Assembly (NCBI RefSeq): GCF_001641695.1
Contig: NZ_LSEF01000090.1
Span: 109,228 to 173,227 of the forward strand
DNA: 64,000 nucleotides
Source of the DNA: Bradyrhizobium neotropicale
GTDB lineage: Bacteria; Pseudomonadota; Alphaproteobacteria; Rhizobiales; Xanthobacteraceae
Direction of reading: 5' to 3'
Both the position numbers and the translations under genes were made by a program. Below, piece after piece: positions 1-11,554 of this stretch; within the stretch, counting starts at the first letter, position 1; the number at the start of each line of letters is the position of its first letter. The notes below the pieces were generated by a model, which worked only from the letters and a program-made list of their open reading frames with translations, did no database searches and was not told the origin of the DNA.

Positions 1-1
1 C

Positions 2-850
2 TCCACCGAAAGCCAGTTCGGCTATCTCCGCCACATCCTCGGCTTCTGGCGCAGCTTCTGCACCATCAACCGTGCGATGCCGGCCGCAACGGAGTCCCGC
101 TTCGACGTCAAGCTGATGATCTATGTGATCGGGATCAGCTACTCGACCGAATACGCCATCAAGGGATTTTACGAGAACACGGTCGGCCGCCTGTTCGAAT
201 GGATCCGCGGCGATCACCTGACGCCGCAGGACGAATATGCACGCACGGTGCTGCAGGACTACGCCGCGTTCCTCTACACCGTGCCCTGGTTCAAATATCC
301 GTTTCGCGACAAGCTCGATGGTCTCGAGGCGATCTCGGCGCCGACGCCGAGCAATTGGCGCACCCGGGAGCGCGACTTCGCGCTCGGCACCGAATATTTC
401 ATCAAGATCGGCTACGCGCGCGCGATCCAGGCCGCGCTCGATGCCTCCGATGACGACGAGCCACGCGACATCATGTTCGTCGTGCAGACGCTGCCGCCGG
501 AGACGCTGGCCGCGGAGCCGCGCATCACGCCGATCCGCAACCTCTCGCCCGACTGGCAATTGGTGCAGGCCCCACGCTACAAGGCCCTGACGGAAATCCT
601 GAGCAAGCTGCTGGACGGCGGTCACGGCCTCGCCGAGATCGCCGGCAATCACGACATCCTCATCACGGTGATCGCGCCGAAAGATGCGGTGCTCGACGTT
701 TCCGACACGACGGAACTATTTTCGCTGGATCTCGACGCCAAGCCCGGCTTTCGCCGGGCCGGCCTCAAGGCTAGGATCGACCGGCTGATCGAGATCAAGC
801 GCGGGTTGACGGCGAAGGGTGTGAGCCTTGAGCACTTCTATGATTACTAG
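2..850 (+). CDS. Hypothetical protein, 5' end outside window
   Basis: The reading frame is open from the first bases of the window, so the real start lies upstream; an internal ATG at 77 is only the first Met visible. About 283 residues are seen. The protein is acidic and looks soluble, with aromatic-rich segments near FLYTVPWFKYPF and a C-terminal half containing NLSPDWQLVQAPRY. I recognise no catalytic motif or domain. The stop codon overlaps the start of the next small gene, which suggests a two-gene unit. Function unknown. Confidence 0.7.
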   Translation, partial: STESQFGYLRHILGFWRSFCTINRAMPAATESRFDVKLMIYVIGISYSTEYAIKGFYENTVGRLFEWIRGDHLTPQDEYARTVLQDYAAFLYTVPWFKYPFRDKLDGLEAISAPTPSNWRTRERDFALGTEYFIKIGYARAIQAALDASDDDEPRDIMFVVQTLPPETLAAEPRITPIRNLSPDWQLVQAPRYKALTEILSKLLDGGHGLAEIAGNHDILITVIAPKDAVLDVSDTTELFSLDLDAKPGFRRAGLKARIDRLIEIKRGLTAKGVSLEHFYDY

Positions 851-1172
851 CCGGACAGGACTGCGCCCGCTCGGCAGGATCGCACTTGCGATCCCGCTCG
901 TCGTCGCCGGCTGGCTCGTGCTCGTCGTCGCCCTCACCTTCGGAACTTCACCGGGCCGCTCGCTGGCCGTGATCGGGCCGCAGGCGCAGGCGATTGCGGC
1001 GGTCGCGAGGGCCAACGGGCGCGTGCTGGCGTCCAGCGCCTATGTCACGATCGCCAGCTCCGACGCCGCCGACTTCGTCAGCCGGCTCTACAATGCGGGC
1101 GCCCTGCTCGTGCTCGATGCCGAACAGGCCGGTGGCTGCAACGGGCTTGCGCCACGCCGCGAGCGAAGCTGA
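840..1172 (+). CDS. Small single-pass membrane protein, unknown function
   Basis: The ATG at 840 lies inside the last codons of the preceding gene, a typical translational coupling arrangement; an in-frame TTG at 828 is also possible but less likely. The product is about 110 residues. It has a short basic N-terminus (around TSRTGLRPLGR), one hydrophobic segment at about residues 15-36 rich in Ala, Val and Leu, and then an Ala-rich globular part. It may be a membrane partner of the upstream protein. No family recognised. Confidence 0.6.
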   Translation: MITSRTGLRPLGRIALAIPLVVAGWLVLVVALTFGTSPGRSLAVIGPQAQAIAAVARANGRVLASSAYVTIASSDAADFVSRLYNAGALLVLDAEQAGGCNGLAPRRERS

Positions 1173-1182
1173 CACACTCAGC

Positions 1183-2781
1183 TCACGAGGCGTATTTCTG
1201 GTACATCGTGTTGGTGAACAGCCCCGCCGGGTCATATTTGCGCTTGGCAGCAAAGAAGTCGTCGATCTGCGGATAGGACTTCTTGAGCTGCTCGCGCGAA
1301 TAATAGAGCTGATACGGCAGAAAGAAACGCCCCTCATTGGCGATGGTGAGATCAATCAGCTCTTCCGTCGTCTTCTTCATGCGGCGGTTGCCCTCGTCGT
1401 CGGCGGGCTGATTGATATAGAGCACCAGCGAAAAGGCGGGCTCCGGGGAATAGGTCAGGAAGTTATCTTCCTTGTGGACGACACGCACAGATGCATTCAG
1501 CAGGTTGGTGTTGTTGGCGAGCATGATCTTGCGCATGCCGTCGACGAAGGCGACGAAGTTTTTGCGCGGGATGAAGTATTCGTGGAGAATGTCGGTCTCA
1601 TCCGGCAGAGCGTTGCGCAAGTACGGCACGGAATCATGCATGGGATTGTTGCGGCTGACGAGGCAGGCTTCGCCCGACGCGATCGCCTGGGCGCGGGTTA
1701 CCGTGCAGCTCTCCATCCGGTGCTCGATATGCTTCTCGGACAGCCACTTCAGCTCCTGGAAGAATGGCCCCTGCTTGGACAGGTTGATCGTGAGGCGCCT
1801 GAGCTTCGTGCTGCTGACCTCGCCCAGCGCCTCGATCGCGAAATCGCTGCCGTCGGCCTTGGTGTAGGTGTAGAGCAGCATTTCCTGCAAGAAACTGCTC
1901 GGCGCGGTCGAGAGGTGACCGTACATCAGGCCGATATTGGTGTCGTTCTCGATCTCGCCGGAGAACAGCGCGGGAAACGCCTTATAGTCGAGCACGCGGC
2001 GGCCGGTCTGATAGACTGTGTTGTCGGCGATATCGAGCTCGGCCTCGACGATGACGCCGAACAGGCCGTAGCCTCCGACCACGAGGTTGAACAGTTCCGT
2101 GTTCTCCGTCGGCGAGACGGTCCGGATCGAGCCGTCGGCCAGCATGACCTTCATCGCCTTGATCGAGCGCGCCAGCGCGCCAGCCTGGTGATCCATGCCG
2201 TGGGCATTGACCGAGATCGAACCGCCGACGCTGAAGATGTCGGTCGACTGCATGGCGCGCACGGCAAAGCGCGGATGCAGCGCGATCTGGATGTCGTGCC
2301 AGGTCGCGCCCGGCTGCACGGTGACGCTGCGCGCGGCCTCGTTGAGCGTGATGCGGTTGAACGCGCGCATGTCCAGAACGATGCCGCCCTTGCGGAAGGC
2401 CTGCCCGCCCATGGAGTGGCGCACGCCCGCCGTCGTGATCGGCAGCTTGTTGTCGCGGGCAAACGCCAGTGTCCTGGCGATATCGTCGACGCTGTGCGCC
2501 TCGACCACGCCATAGATTTCGGTGCGGTTGAGACAGCTCGCATCGTTGATGCTGCCGCCGAGCTGCGACCATTTCACGCCCGGAAGCGGCGCGATCGCCC
2601 TCACCTTGTCCAGATCGATCTTGCCCTGCTCGCCAATATCCTCCGCCGCCCGGCAATCCTTCGGCCCGGTGGGGTCGGCCGCCAGCGCCTGCAATTTGCG
2701 GAAGCCGTAGACGCCGAACAGCGCGACAAGCACGGCCGCGGCGGAGACGCCTGTTTTGAATTTTCCAAAAGATTTTTGCAT
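1183..2781 (-). CDS. FAD-binding (PCMH-type) oxidoreductase
   Basis: About 532 residues starting at MQKSFGKF; an earlier in-frame Met at 2826 would add 15 residues without signal character. An N-terminal hydrophobic segment (about residues 9-26) suggests membrane anchoring or export. The flavin domain of the vanillyl-alcohol oxidase/gulonolactone oxidase fold follows: TTAGVRHSMGGQAF carries a His in the position that often binds FAD covalently in this family, and VGGSISVNAHGMD is the second nucleotide-binding loop. The C-terminus (DPAGLFTN near the end) matches sugar-lactone or alditol oxidases. Substrate cannot be read. It is divergent from the exported amidohydrolase at 2987. Confidence 0.85.
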   Translation of the reverse strand: MQKSFGKFKTGVSAAAVLVALFGVYGFRKLQALAADPTGPKDCRAAEDIGEQGKIDLDKVRAIAPLPGVKWSQLGGSINDASCLNRTEIYGVVEAHSVDDIARTLAFARDNKLPITTAGVRHSMGGQAFRKGGIVLDMRAFNRITLNEAARSVTVQPGATWHDIQIALHPRFAVRAMQSTDIFSVGGSISVNAHGMDHQAGALARSIKAMKVMLADGSIRTVSPTENTELFNLVVGGYGLFGVIVEAELDIADNTVYQTGRRVLDYKAFPALFSGEIENDTNIGLMYGHLSTAPSSFLQEMLLYTYTKADGSDFAIEALGEVSSTKLRRLTINLSKQGPFFQELKWLSEKHIEHRMESCTVTRAQAIASGEACLVSRNNPMHDSVPYLRNALPDETDILHEYFIPRKNFVAFVDGMRKIMLANNTNLLNASVRVVHKEDNFLTYSPEPAFSLVLYINQPADDEGNRRMKKTTEELIDLTIANEGRFFLPYQLYYSREQLKKSYPQIDDFFAAKRKYDPAGLFTNTMYQKYAS

Positions 2782-2986
2782 GAAGTGATTCCGGTGGGAG
2801 GATGATGATCCGGGCGCGCGGATCATTAGTCAAACCGGCCGTCGCCGGGTTCAATGCCGCGATCCTGCCGGCCAAATCCTGAAGAACTCCTTGCAACGCT
2901 CACCAGCCATGCGGCGGCGAGACGAAGAAGGCCCCGAGCGGACGTGATAATCTCCCCAATCAGAACAATAAGCGGGGAGAGAAATC

Positions 2987-3949
2987 ATGCTCAACCGACG
3001 CAGCGTCCTGCTTGCATCCCTTGCCGCCGGAGTAGCCATGACCAGCAAAGCCCACGCCAAGGCGGCGCAGCCCGCGACGCCGGTCAATTTCGACGTCCCG
3101 CTGCACGCCTGCGACTGCCACACCCATATCCATGGCGATCCCGAGAAGTTTCCGTTCTTTGCCGGACGCGTCTATACGCCGGAGCTGGCGTCGCCGGATG
3201 AGATGGCGGCGCTGCACAAGGCGCTGCGTATCGAGCGCGTGGTGATCGTGACGCCGAGCGTCTACGGCACCGACAACGCCTCCACCCTGTTCGGCATGAA
3301 GGCGCGCGGGGCGGCCGCACGCGGGGTGGCCGTGATCGACGACAAGACCACGGAAGCCCAGCTCGATGCGATGCAGCAGGATGGCTTCCGCGGCATCCGC
3401 ATCAATCTTGCTACCGGCGGCATCAGCGATCCCAATGTCGGCCGGGCCCGCTTCACCGCGGCGATCGAGCGCATGAAGGCGCGCGGCTGGCACGTGCAGC
3501 TCTACACGACGCTGCCGATGATCACGGCAATCAAGGATCTCGTGCGGGCCGCCCCCGTGCCGGCCGTGTTCGACCATTTCGGCGGTCTCGAGGCCTCGCT
3601 CGGGCTGGAGCAGCCGGGATTTGCCGACCTGATCGAGCTCGTCAAATCCGGCAAGGCCTATGTGAAGATCTCCGGGGCCTATCGCTCGTCAAAGCTCGCG
3701 CCCGATTATCAGGACATGGTGCCCTATGCGCGGGCGCTGATCGCGGCGAATCCGGACCGCATCGTCTGGGGCACCGACTGGCCGCATCCGGATTCGAGTC
3801 GCGTCGAGGGGCGCAAGGCCACCGACATCGCGCCGCTCTACCAGATCGACGACGGCCGGCTACTCAACCAGCTTCCGATCTGGGCGCCGGACGCGGACGT
3901 GCGCAAGAAGATCCTGGTCGATAATCCGGCGCGGCTCTACGGGTTCTAA
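2987..3949 (+). CDS. Exported amidohydrolase-2 family metal-dependent hydrolase
   Basis: 320 residues. The first 24 residues form a twin-arginine-like signal (NRRSVLLAS, then an Ala-rich core and AHA cleavage site), so the enzyme probably acts in the periplasm, which is unusual because most relatives are cytoplasmic. The TIM-barrel signature is clear: CDCHTHIHGDP (HxH metal site), FDHFGG, and GTDWPHPD near the C-terminus with the catalytic Asp. It resembles 2-pyrone-4,6-dicarboxylate lactonase-type hydrolases. A GGGGAGAG ribosome binding site precedes the ATG. Its stop is 5 bases from the convergent RND pump gene. Substrate not known. Confidence 0.85.
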   Translation: MLNRRSVLLASLAAGVAMTSKAHAKAAQPATPVNFDVPLHACDCHTHIHGDPEKFPFFAGRVYTPELASPDEMAALHKALRIERVVIVTPSVYGTDNASTLFGMKARGAAARGVAVIDDKTTEAQLDAMQQDGFRGIRINLATGGISDPNVGRARFTAAIERMKARGWHVQLYTTLPMITAIKDLVRAAPVPAVFDHFGGLEASLGLEQPGFADLIELVKSGKAYVKISGAYRSSKLAPDYQDMVPYARALIAANPDRIVWGTDWPHPDSSRVEGRKATDIAPLYQIDDGRLLNQLPIWAPDADVRKKILVDNPARLYGF

Positions 3950-3954
3950 CGCTC

Positions 3955-7071
<3,117 letters not shown>

Positions 7072-7101
7072 TCAGGTCTTCGTTATGCTTGGGGTCGTCG
7101 A

Positions 7102-8346
7102 TCAGCTACCGGACGCCGCGCGGTCGATGAACAGGCTGCCCTTGGTGATGATCTGCTCGCCGGGCTTCAGGTTGCTGGTGACCTCGACGAGGTCGCCATT
7201 GACGAGGCCGATCTTGATCTGGCGCAGCTCGACCGACTTGTCCTCGCGGGCGACCCAGATGCGCACCTGGTCACCCTCGTAGATCAGCGCCTGCTTCGGC
7301 ACTGCGGGCGCGGCGCGGTCGCCAGCCGAGTAGATCGTGACATTGGCGAACATCTCCGGCTTGAGCATGCCGTCCTTGTTGTCGATGGTGGCGCGCACCA
7401 GCAGCCGGCGGGTGTTGGGGTCGATCGCGGCGGCGACGTAGTTGATCTTGGCGGTCAGCGGACGGCCCGGCAGCGCCATCACGTTGACGGTGATGTCCTG
7501 CCCGATGCACACCGATGCCGCGTCGCTCTCGCGCACGAAGGCAGTGAGCCAGACGGTGGAGAGATCGCCGATCACGAAGACCGGATCGCTGGCGCCGGAA
7601 TTGACGTACTGGCCGGGACCGATCTTGCGTTGCACGACCGTACCGGCGATCGGCGAATAGATCGTGATCTCCGGATTGATGCTGCCCTTGTCCTGGAACG
7701 CCTTGATGGCCTCGTCGGTGAAGCCGAGGATGCGCAGCTTGTTGCGCGCGGCTTCCAGCGCCGTCACCGAGGAACGCATGTCGTTCTGCGCCTGGACCTG
7801 AGTCGCTTCCGCCTGCTGATAGTCCTTCAGCGGGATGGCGTGGCCCTCATAAAGATCCTTGGCGCGCTTGAACTGGATGTCGGAAAGCTCGAGCGAGGAC
7901 TTCGCCTTGTTCTGCGAGGTCATCGCCGCGATGAAATCGTTCTGGGCCTGCACGGTATCGGCGGCCTCGATCGTGAACAGCGGTTGACCTTGCTTGACGC
8001 TCTCGCCCGGCTTCACCAGCAGCTTGGTCACCCGGCCCGCATAGGGCGAGAACACGGGGGTCGAGCGGTCTTCATCGACCGCGACCTTGCCTTCGGTGAC
8101 ATATTCGGCCCGGAAGGATTTGGCCTTGACCGGCTCGATCGTCAGCGTCGCCCATTCGGACGGCGTCGGCGTGAAATTCTGCGCATTCCTGCGCGACTGG
8201 CTGGAGATTTCGGAGTGGCTCTTCTCCTTGCCCCCCACAGCGACGAAGCCATAGGCGCCGGCCCCGGCAAGTAGCAGTAAAACTACGGATGTGATCATCC
8301 GTTGCTTTGTAAGCACCTGCAATCGCTTGGTATTTTCAACTACCAT
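7102..8346 (-). CDS. Efflux RND periplasmic adaptor subunit (CusB/CzcB-like)
   Basis: 414 residues with an N-terminal membrane anchor (about residues 18-36, a Val/Leu/Ala-rich stretch). The barrel-sandwich halves are visible: SPYAGRVTKLLVKPGESVKQGQPLF on the N-terminal side and SPIAGTVVQRKIGPGQYV after the coiled-coil hairpin (about residues 140-220, rich in Ala, Gln, Lys and Glu). The beta-barrel and membrane-proximal domains follow. It links the inner-membrane pump to an outer membrane channel. First gene of a two-gene operon with the pump; the 143 bases upstream of it hold no recognised metal-responsive operator. Confidence 0.9.
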   Translation of the reverse strand: MVVENTKRLQVLTKQRMITSVVLLLLAGAGAYGFVAVGGKEKSHSEISSQSRRNAQNFTPTPSEWATLTIEPVKAKSFRAEYVTEGKVAVDEDRSTPVFSPYAGRVTKLLVKPGESVKQGQPLFTIEAADTVQAQNDFIAAMTSQNKAKSSLELSDIQFKRAKDLYEGHAIPLKDYQQAEATQVQAQNDMRSSVTALEAARNKLRILGFTDEAIKAFQDKGSINPEITIYSPIAGTVVQRKIGPGQYVNSGASDPVFVIGDLSTVWLTAFVRESDAASVCIGQDITVNVMALPGRPLTAKINYVAAAIDPNTRRLLVRATIDNKDGMLKPEMFANVTIYSAGDRAAPAVPKQALIYEGDQVRIWVAREDKSVELRQIKIGLVNGDLVEVTSNLKPGEQIITKGSLFIDRAASGS

Positions 8347-8489
8347 GGGGCCCGGTCATGTCTGCGATGATATCGGCAACTGACCGCGTCATCGGTTGCG
8401 CTAATAGTGCCGAATTGGGATTTCAGACAACCTAAAAACGCAGGTCGCCCTTCGGTTTACTGTTAAAATTTTGCGATGTCAGCTTCGTG

Positions 8490-9902
8490 TCAGCTACCGG
8501 CCGGCCACTGTGCCCGATGGCTGCCGAGCGGCATCGCCGGGCGGCTCCATTGCGCCGGCGTGTTCGACAGCAGCGCCGAATGCCTCACCGCTTTCAACGT
8601 GCCGAAGCCAGATGGCATGGCATCGATGAACGCCAGATGTACGGCGTCCCCCGTAATATCCGGGGCCTTCAGCCCGTCCTCGAGCCGGCCGAGATTCCAC
8701 AGCCAGCGCCCGGTCTGCGCCAGCGACACGCGCACGTGCCAGCTCCCGCCTTCGCGCGCCTGGCGGGCCTTGGCCATCATCGCGCCGAACGCCATCAGAT
8801 AGCCGGTGGCATGGTCGAGCATCTGCGCCGGCAATTCCTTCGGCCCTTCGAGGCCAGCGGCCTGTCCCTCGGCATGGTTGAAGCCGGTCGTGGTCTGCAC
8901 CAGCGAATCGAAGCCGCGCCGCTCGGCCCAGGGGCCGGCATGGCCATAGGCCGACAGCGTCACGTAGACGATGCCAGGATTGATCTCTGCTGCATCCTGC
9001 GGCGAAAAGCCGAGAGCGGCGAGCGCGCGCGGACGATAGCCTTGCGAGAATATGTCGGCCTCTTTCAAGAGCTCGCGCAATTGCGCCCGCCCCGCTTCGC
9101 TCTTCAGCTCGACGAACGTAGTGAGCTTGCCGCGGCCGGTGTCGATGGTGAGCCATGGAATTGCCGGCAGCTCGGGCCCCGACACCAGCAGCACATCCGC
9201 GCCGTGCGCAGCGAGGGTGCGGCCTGCGACGGGACCTGCGATGACGCGGGAGAGATCGAGCACACGAAGGCCGGCGAGCGGACGATCGCCCTTGGATGAT
9301 CCCTTGGGCCAAGGCCTCGGCGGGGCCTCGCCGATCTTCTCGATCGAGACCAGCGGCAGTTCGGCGAGCGCACGCGCCTGCGGCAGTGCCGACCACTCCT
9401 CGTAGGAGCGCATCAGGGCGACGACGCCGCCGGCGGCATAGGCCGCGGTCTCGAAATCGGCGCCCTTCCATTGCATCAGCGCGGCCTGCACCTTCTCGCG
9501 CTCCGGCTCGCAGGCCAGCACCGTGCAGACGGCGTCGCGATGATGCGGGAAGTTGGTGTGGCAGCGGACGAAGCGGTTGTCGCCGGTCTTGTAGACGCCG
9601 GCGATGGCGTCCCAGGCTGGTGGCGGCGGCTGGTCATCGACGCGCAAATAGCGTTCGGAACGGCATTCGACGACGGCATGGCGCATGTCGACGGAGACGT
9701 CCTGCGCCTCGCCGCTGCGCAGCCGCCAGATCTCGGCGGCTGCGAGGCCCGCGGCCGCAACGCTGGCCTGGCCTGCGGCGGCGACACGAAACGAGGACGG
9801 GATTTGCGGCTCCTCGCCGGTGAGCCGCACTCGCGCGAGTGCGGCCATTTCGCCGCCAGCGGAGGTCCAGATGTCGCGGAGAATGCCGGCAGGGCTTTGC
9901 AT
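8490..9902 (-). CDS. CoA-transferase family III (CaiB/BaiF-type) protein
   Basis: 470 residues. The C-terminal half has the CaiB/BaiF core: GLRVLDLSRVIAGPVAGRTLAAHGADV (nucleotide-binding N-terminal strand-loop), then GYRPRALAALGF, and a later LDHATGYLMAFGAMMA whose Asp is a good candidate for the catalytic residue that forms the aspartyl-CoA anhydride in this family. The N-terminal 200 residues resemble a second, more diverged half. Proteins of this type move CoA between carboxylic acids. Substrate unknown; the gene appears single, with a divergent small membrane protein gene next to its start. Confidence 0.8.
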   Translation of the reverse strand: MQSPAGILRDIWTSAGGEMAALARVRLTGEEPQIPSSFRVAAAGQASVAAAGLAAAEIWRLRSGEAQDVSVDMRHAVVECRSERYLRVDDQPPPPAWDAIAGVYKTGDNRFVRCHTNFPHHRDAVCTVLACEPEREKVQAALMQWKGADFETAAYAAGGVVALMRSYEEWSALPQARALAELPLVSIEKIGEAPPRPWPKGSSKGDRPLAGLRVLDLSRVIAGPVAGRTLAAHGADVLLVSGPELPAIPWLTIDTGRGKLTTFVELKSEAGRAQLRELLKEADIFSQGYRPRALAALGFSPQDAAEINPGIVYVTLSAYGHAGPWAERRGFDSLVQTTTGFNHAEGQAAGLEGPKELPAQMLDHATGYLMAFGAMMAKARQAREGGSWHVRVSLAQTGRWLWNLGRLEDGLKAPDITGDAVHLAFIDAMPSGFGTLKAVRHSALLSNTPAQWSRPAMPLGSHRAQWPAGS

Positions 9903-9958
9903 GGCTGCTTCTCTCCCTTAGTTTTCACGACCATCCCACGATCGCAGAAAGGACTGCA

Positions 9959-10246
9959 ATGGCCGCCATCGATCCCCTCACCGCGGGCGCCGTGTTCGTT
10001 GCGACGGCAGCGACCGACGCGGTCTACGTGATGTTCACATCCGCCATCGTCGCGCGCAAGCGCGTGCCCGCCGCGACCTGGAGCGCGATCTGGTACCTGC
10101 TCTCGTCCTACGCCGTGATCAGCTACACCGAAAACGCCCTCTATGTCGCTTTCGCGGCGGCCGGCTCCTGGGTCGGCGCCTACGCCTCGCTGACCTTCCT
10201 GCACCGCCCGCCCGGCGGCCCGCCGGTGGGCGCCGCGCCGGAGTAA
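9959..10246 (+). CDS. Small membrane protein, unknown function
   Basis: 95 residues from an ATG preceded by AGAAAGGA. Two or three hydrophobic segments (roughly residues 8-30, 42-60 and 65-82) with a basic loop IVARKRVP between the first two, and a Pro/Gly-rich tail. No known motif. It begins 56 bases from the divergent CoA-transferase gene and is followed by repeats. Confidence 0.6.
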   Translation: MAAIDPLTAGAVFVATAATDAVYVMFTSAIVARKRVPAATWSAIWYLLSSYAVISYTENALYVAFAAAGSWVGAYASLTFLHRPPGGPPVGAAPE

Positions 10247-10268
10247 GTGGTGGTCGATTTGAGAACTC

Positions 10269-10357
10269 GTAGGGTGGGCAAAGCGAAGCGTGCCCGCCGC
10301 TTTCGTGCTCATTGAAGAATGGTGGGCACGGCGCTGACGCGCTTTTGCCCACCCTAC
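10269..10357. repeat. Palindromic interspersed repeat (GTAGGGTGGGC family)
   Basis: An 89-base element bounded by GTAGGGTGGGCAAAGCG and its inverted counterpart GCTTTTGCCCACCCTAC. The ends pair perfectly over GTAGGGTGGGCAAA. From memory, elements with these ends are scattered between genes in Bradyrhizobium and relatives; only one copy is in this window. Confidence 0.7.
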
Positions 10358-10371
10358 AACTGCTTCAACTT

Positions 10372-10457
10372 CGTCATTGCGAGCGCAGCGAAGCAATCCA
10401 GAGTCCTTCCGCGGCGGCAGTCTGGATTGCTTCGTCGCCTCGCTCCTCGCAATGACG
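10372..10457. repeat. Palindromic repeat, CGTCATTGCGAGCGCAGCGAAGC family, copy 1
   Basis: 86-base imperfect palindrome starting CGTCATTGCGAGCGCAGCG and ending CTCGCAATGACG, with an inner AAGCAATCCAGA / TCTGGATTGCTT pair. A second copy with a different loop lies at 11448-11527. The right arm here has a few extra bases (CGCCTCGCTCCTC). Confidence 0.85.
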
Positions 10458-10525
10458 GCGTGGAGGCTTCTGCGCATCTCCTGAAACGGCTACACTCCCT
10501 GCGACTAACAAAAAGGAGCCCAACA

Positions 10526-11296
10526 ATGGATCTCGGTCTCAAAGGAAAAACTGCCATCGTGCTGGGCGGCACGCGCGGCATCGGGCGGGCGATTGCGACA
10601 ACGCTGGCCGGTGAAGGCGCTGATGTCGCGGTGTGCGCGCGCAACGCCGATCAGGTTGCGGCAACCGTCGCCGAGTTGAAGGCGAGCGGGATTCGCACGA
10701 CCGGCGGCCCGGTCGACGTCACCGACGGCGCGGCCCTGAAAGCCTGGATCGAGGGCGTCGCAAAGGAGCTCGGCGGCATCGACATGCTGTTCTCCAATGC
10801 CGGTGCAATGGCGCAAGGCGCGGATGCCGCATCGTGGGAGCAGAATTTCCGGCTCGACGTGCTCGGCGCTGTGCATGCATTCGACGCCGCGCGGCCGTTC
10901 CTCGAGGCAAGCGGCGAGAAAAGCGGCGATGCCGCCTTCGTCATCATCTCCTCGGTCTCGGCGGCGCAGGCCGACCAGGCAAGCTCCTACGGCCCGGTCA
11001 AGGCGGCGCTGATCCACATGGCCAAGGGGCTGGCGCGGCAATACGCAAAGAAGAGGGTCCGCGTCAACGTGGTGTCGCCGGGCACCGTCTATTTCAAGGG
11101 CGGCGTCTGGAACACGGTCGAGCAGAACATGCCGAAGCGCTACGAGGATGCGCTCGCCCGCAATCCGACCGGACGCATGGCCACGCCGCAGGAAATCGCC
11201 AGCGCAGCGGTGTTTCTCGCAAGCCCGGTGTCGTCGTTCACCACGGGGTCCAATCTCGTCGTCGACGGCGGGATCTCGAACCGGGTGAATTTTTAG
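10526..11296 (+). CDS. SDR family NAD(P)-dependent oxidoreductase
   Basis: 256 residues from ATG at 10526, preceded by AAAAGGAGC. Classical short-chain dehydrogenase features: cofactor motif LGGTRGIGRAIA near residue 12, SNAGAMAQ (the NNAG-type strand), a catalytic Ser in IISSVSAAQ, and the active-site pair in SSYGPVKAAL (Tyr and Lys four apart). The end TTGSNLVVDGGISNRVNF is usual for the family. Substrate unknown. It stands alone between repeat elements on both sides. Confidence 0.9.
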   Translation: MDLGLKGKTAIVLGGTRGIGRAIATTLAGEGADVAVCARNADQVAATVAELKASGIRTTGGPVDVTDGAALKAWIEGVAKELGGIDMLFSNAGAMAQGADAASWEQNFRLDVLGAVHAFDAARPFLEASGEKSGDAAFVIISSVSAAQADQASSYGPVKAALIHMAKGLARQYAKKRVRVNVVSPGTVYFKGGVWNTVEQNMPKRYEDALARNPTGRMATPQEIASAAVFLASPVSSFTTGSNLVVDGGISNRVNF

Positions 11297-11326
11297 AGGC
11301 GGGCATCATCGCGCCGCTCGCTCCGA

Positions 11327-11412
11327 CGTCATGGCCGGGCTTGACCCGGCCATCCACGCACTGCTGCGCACGCTGAAAGCCGTGGATGCCCGGGACAAGC
11401 CCGGGCATGACG
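11327..11412. repeat. Palindromic repeat, CGTCATGGCCGGGC family
   Basis: 86 bases. Left arm CGTCATGGCCGGGCTTGACC, then ATCCACG; right arm CGTGGAT followed by GGGACAAGCCCGGGCATGACG. The arms pair over most of their length with some mismatches. A half element of the same family (left arm only) occurs at 22111. Confidence 0.8.
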
Positions 11413-11447
11413 ACTGAGGATGTGGCGCACAATCGTTGCAGCGAACT

Positions 11448-11527
11448 CGTCATTGCGAGCGCAGCGAAGCAATCCAGATTGTCGCCGCGGAAAGATTCTG
11501 GATTGCTTCGCTGCGCTCGCAATGACG
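11448..11527. repeat. Palindromic repeat, CGTCATTGCGAGCGCAGCGAAGC family, copy 2
   Basis: 80-base near-perfect palindrome: CGTCATTGCGAGCGCAGCG with AAGCAATCCAGA, a short loop, then TCTGGATTGCTTCGCTGCG with CTCGCAATGACG. It is a second copy of the element at 10372-10457. It lies 27 bases past the dnaE2 stop and could also act as a transcript-end structure for that convergent gene. Confidence 0.85.
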
Positions 11528-11554
11528 GTGTGGCGATATTCTGCGTGACGTCCC

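Noticed and set aside
994-2805. Long plus-strand frame opposite the FAD oxidoreductase
   Set aside because: Same reason: shadow of a high-GC coding region; the minus strand carries the recognisable protein.
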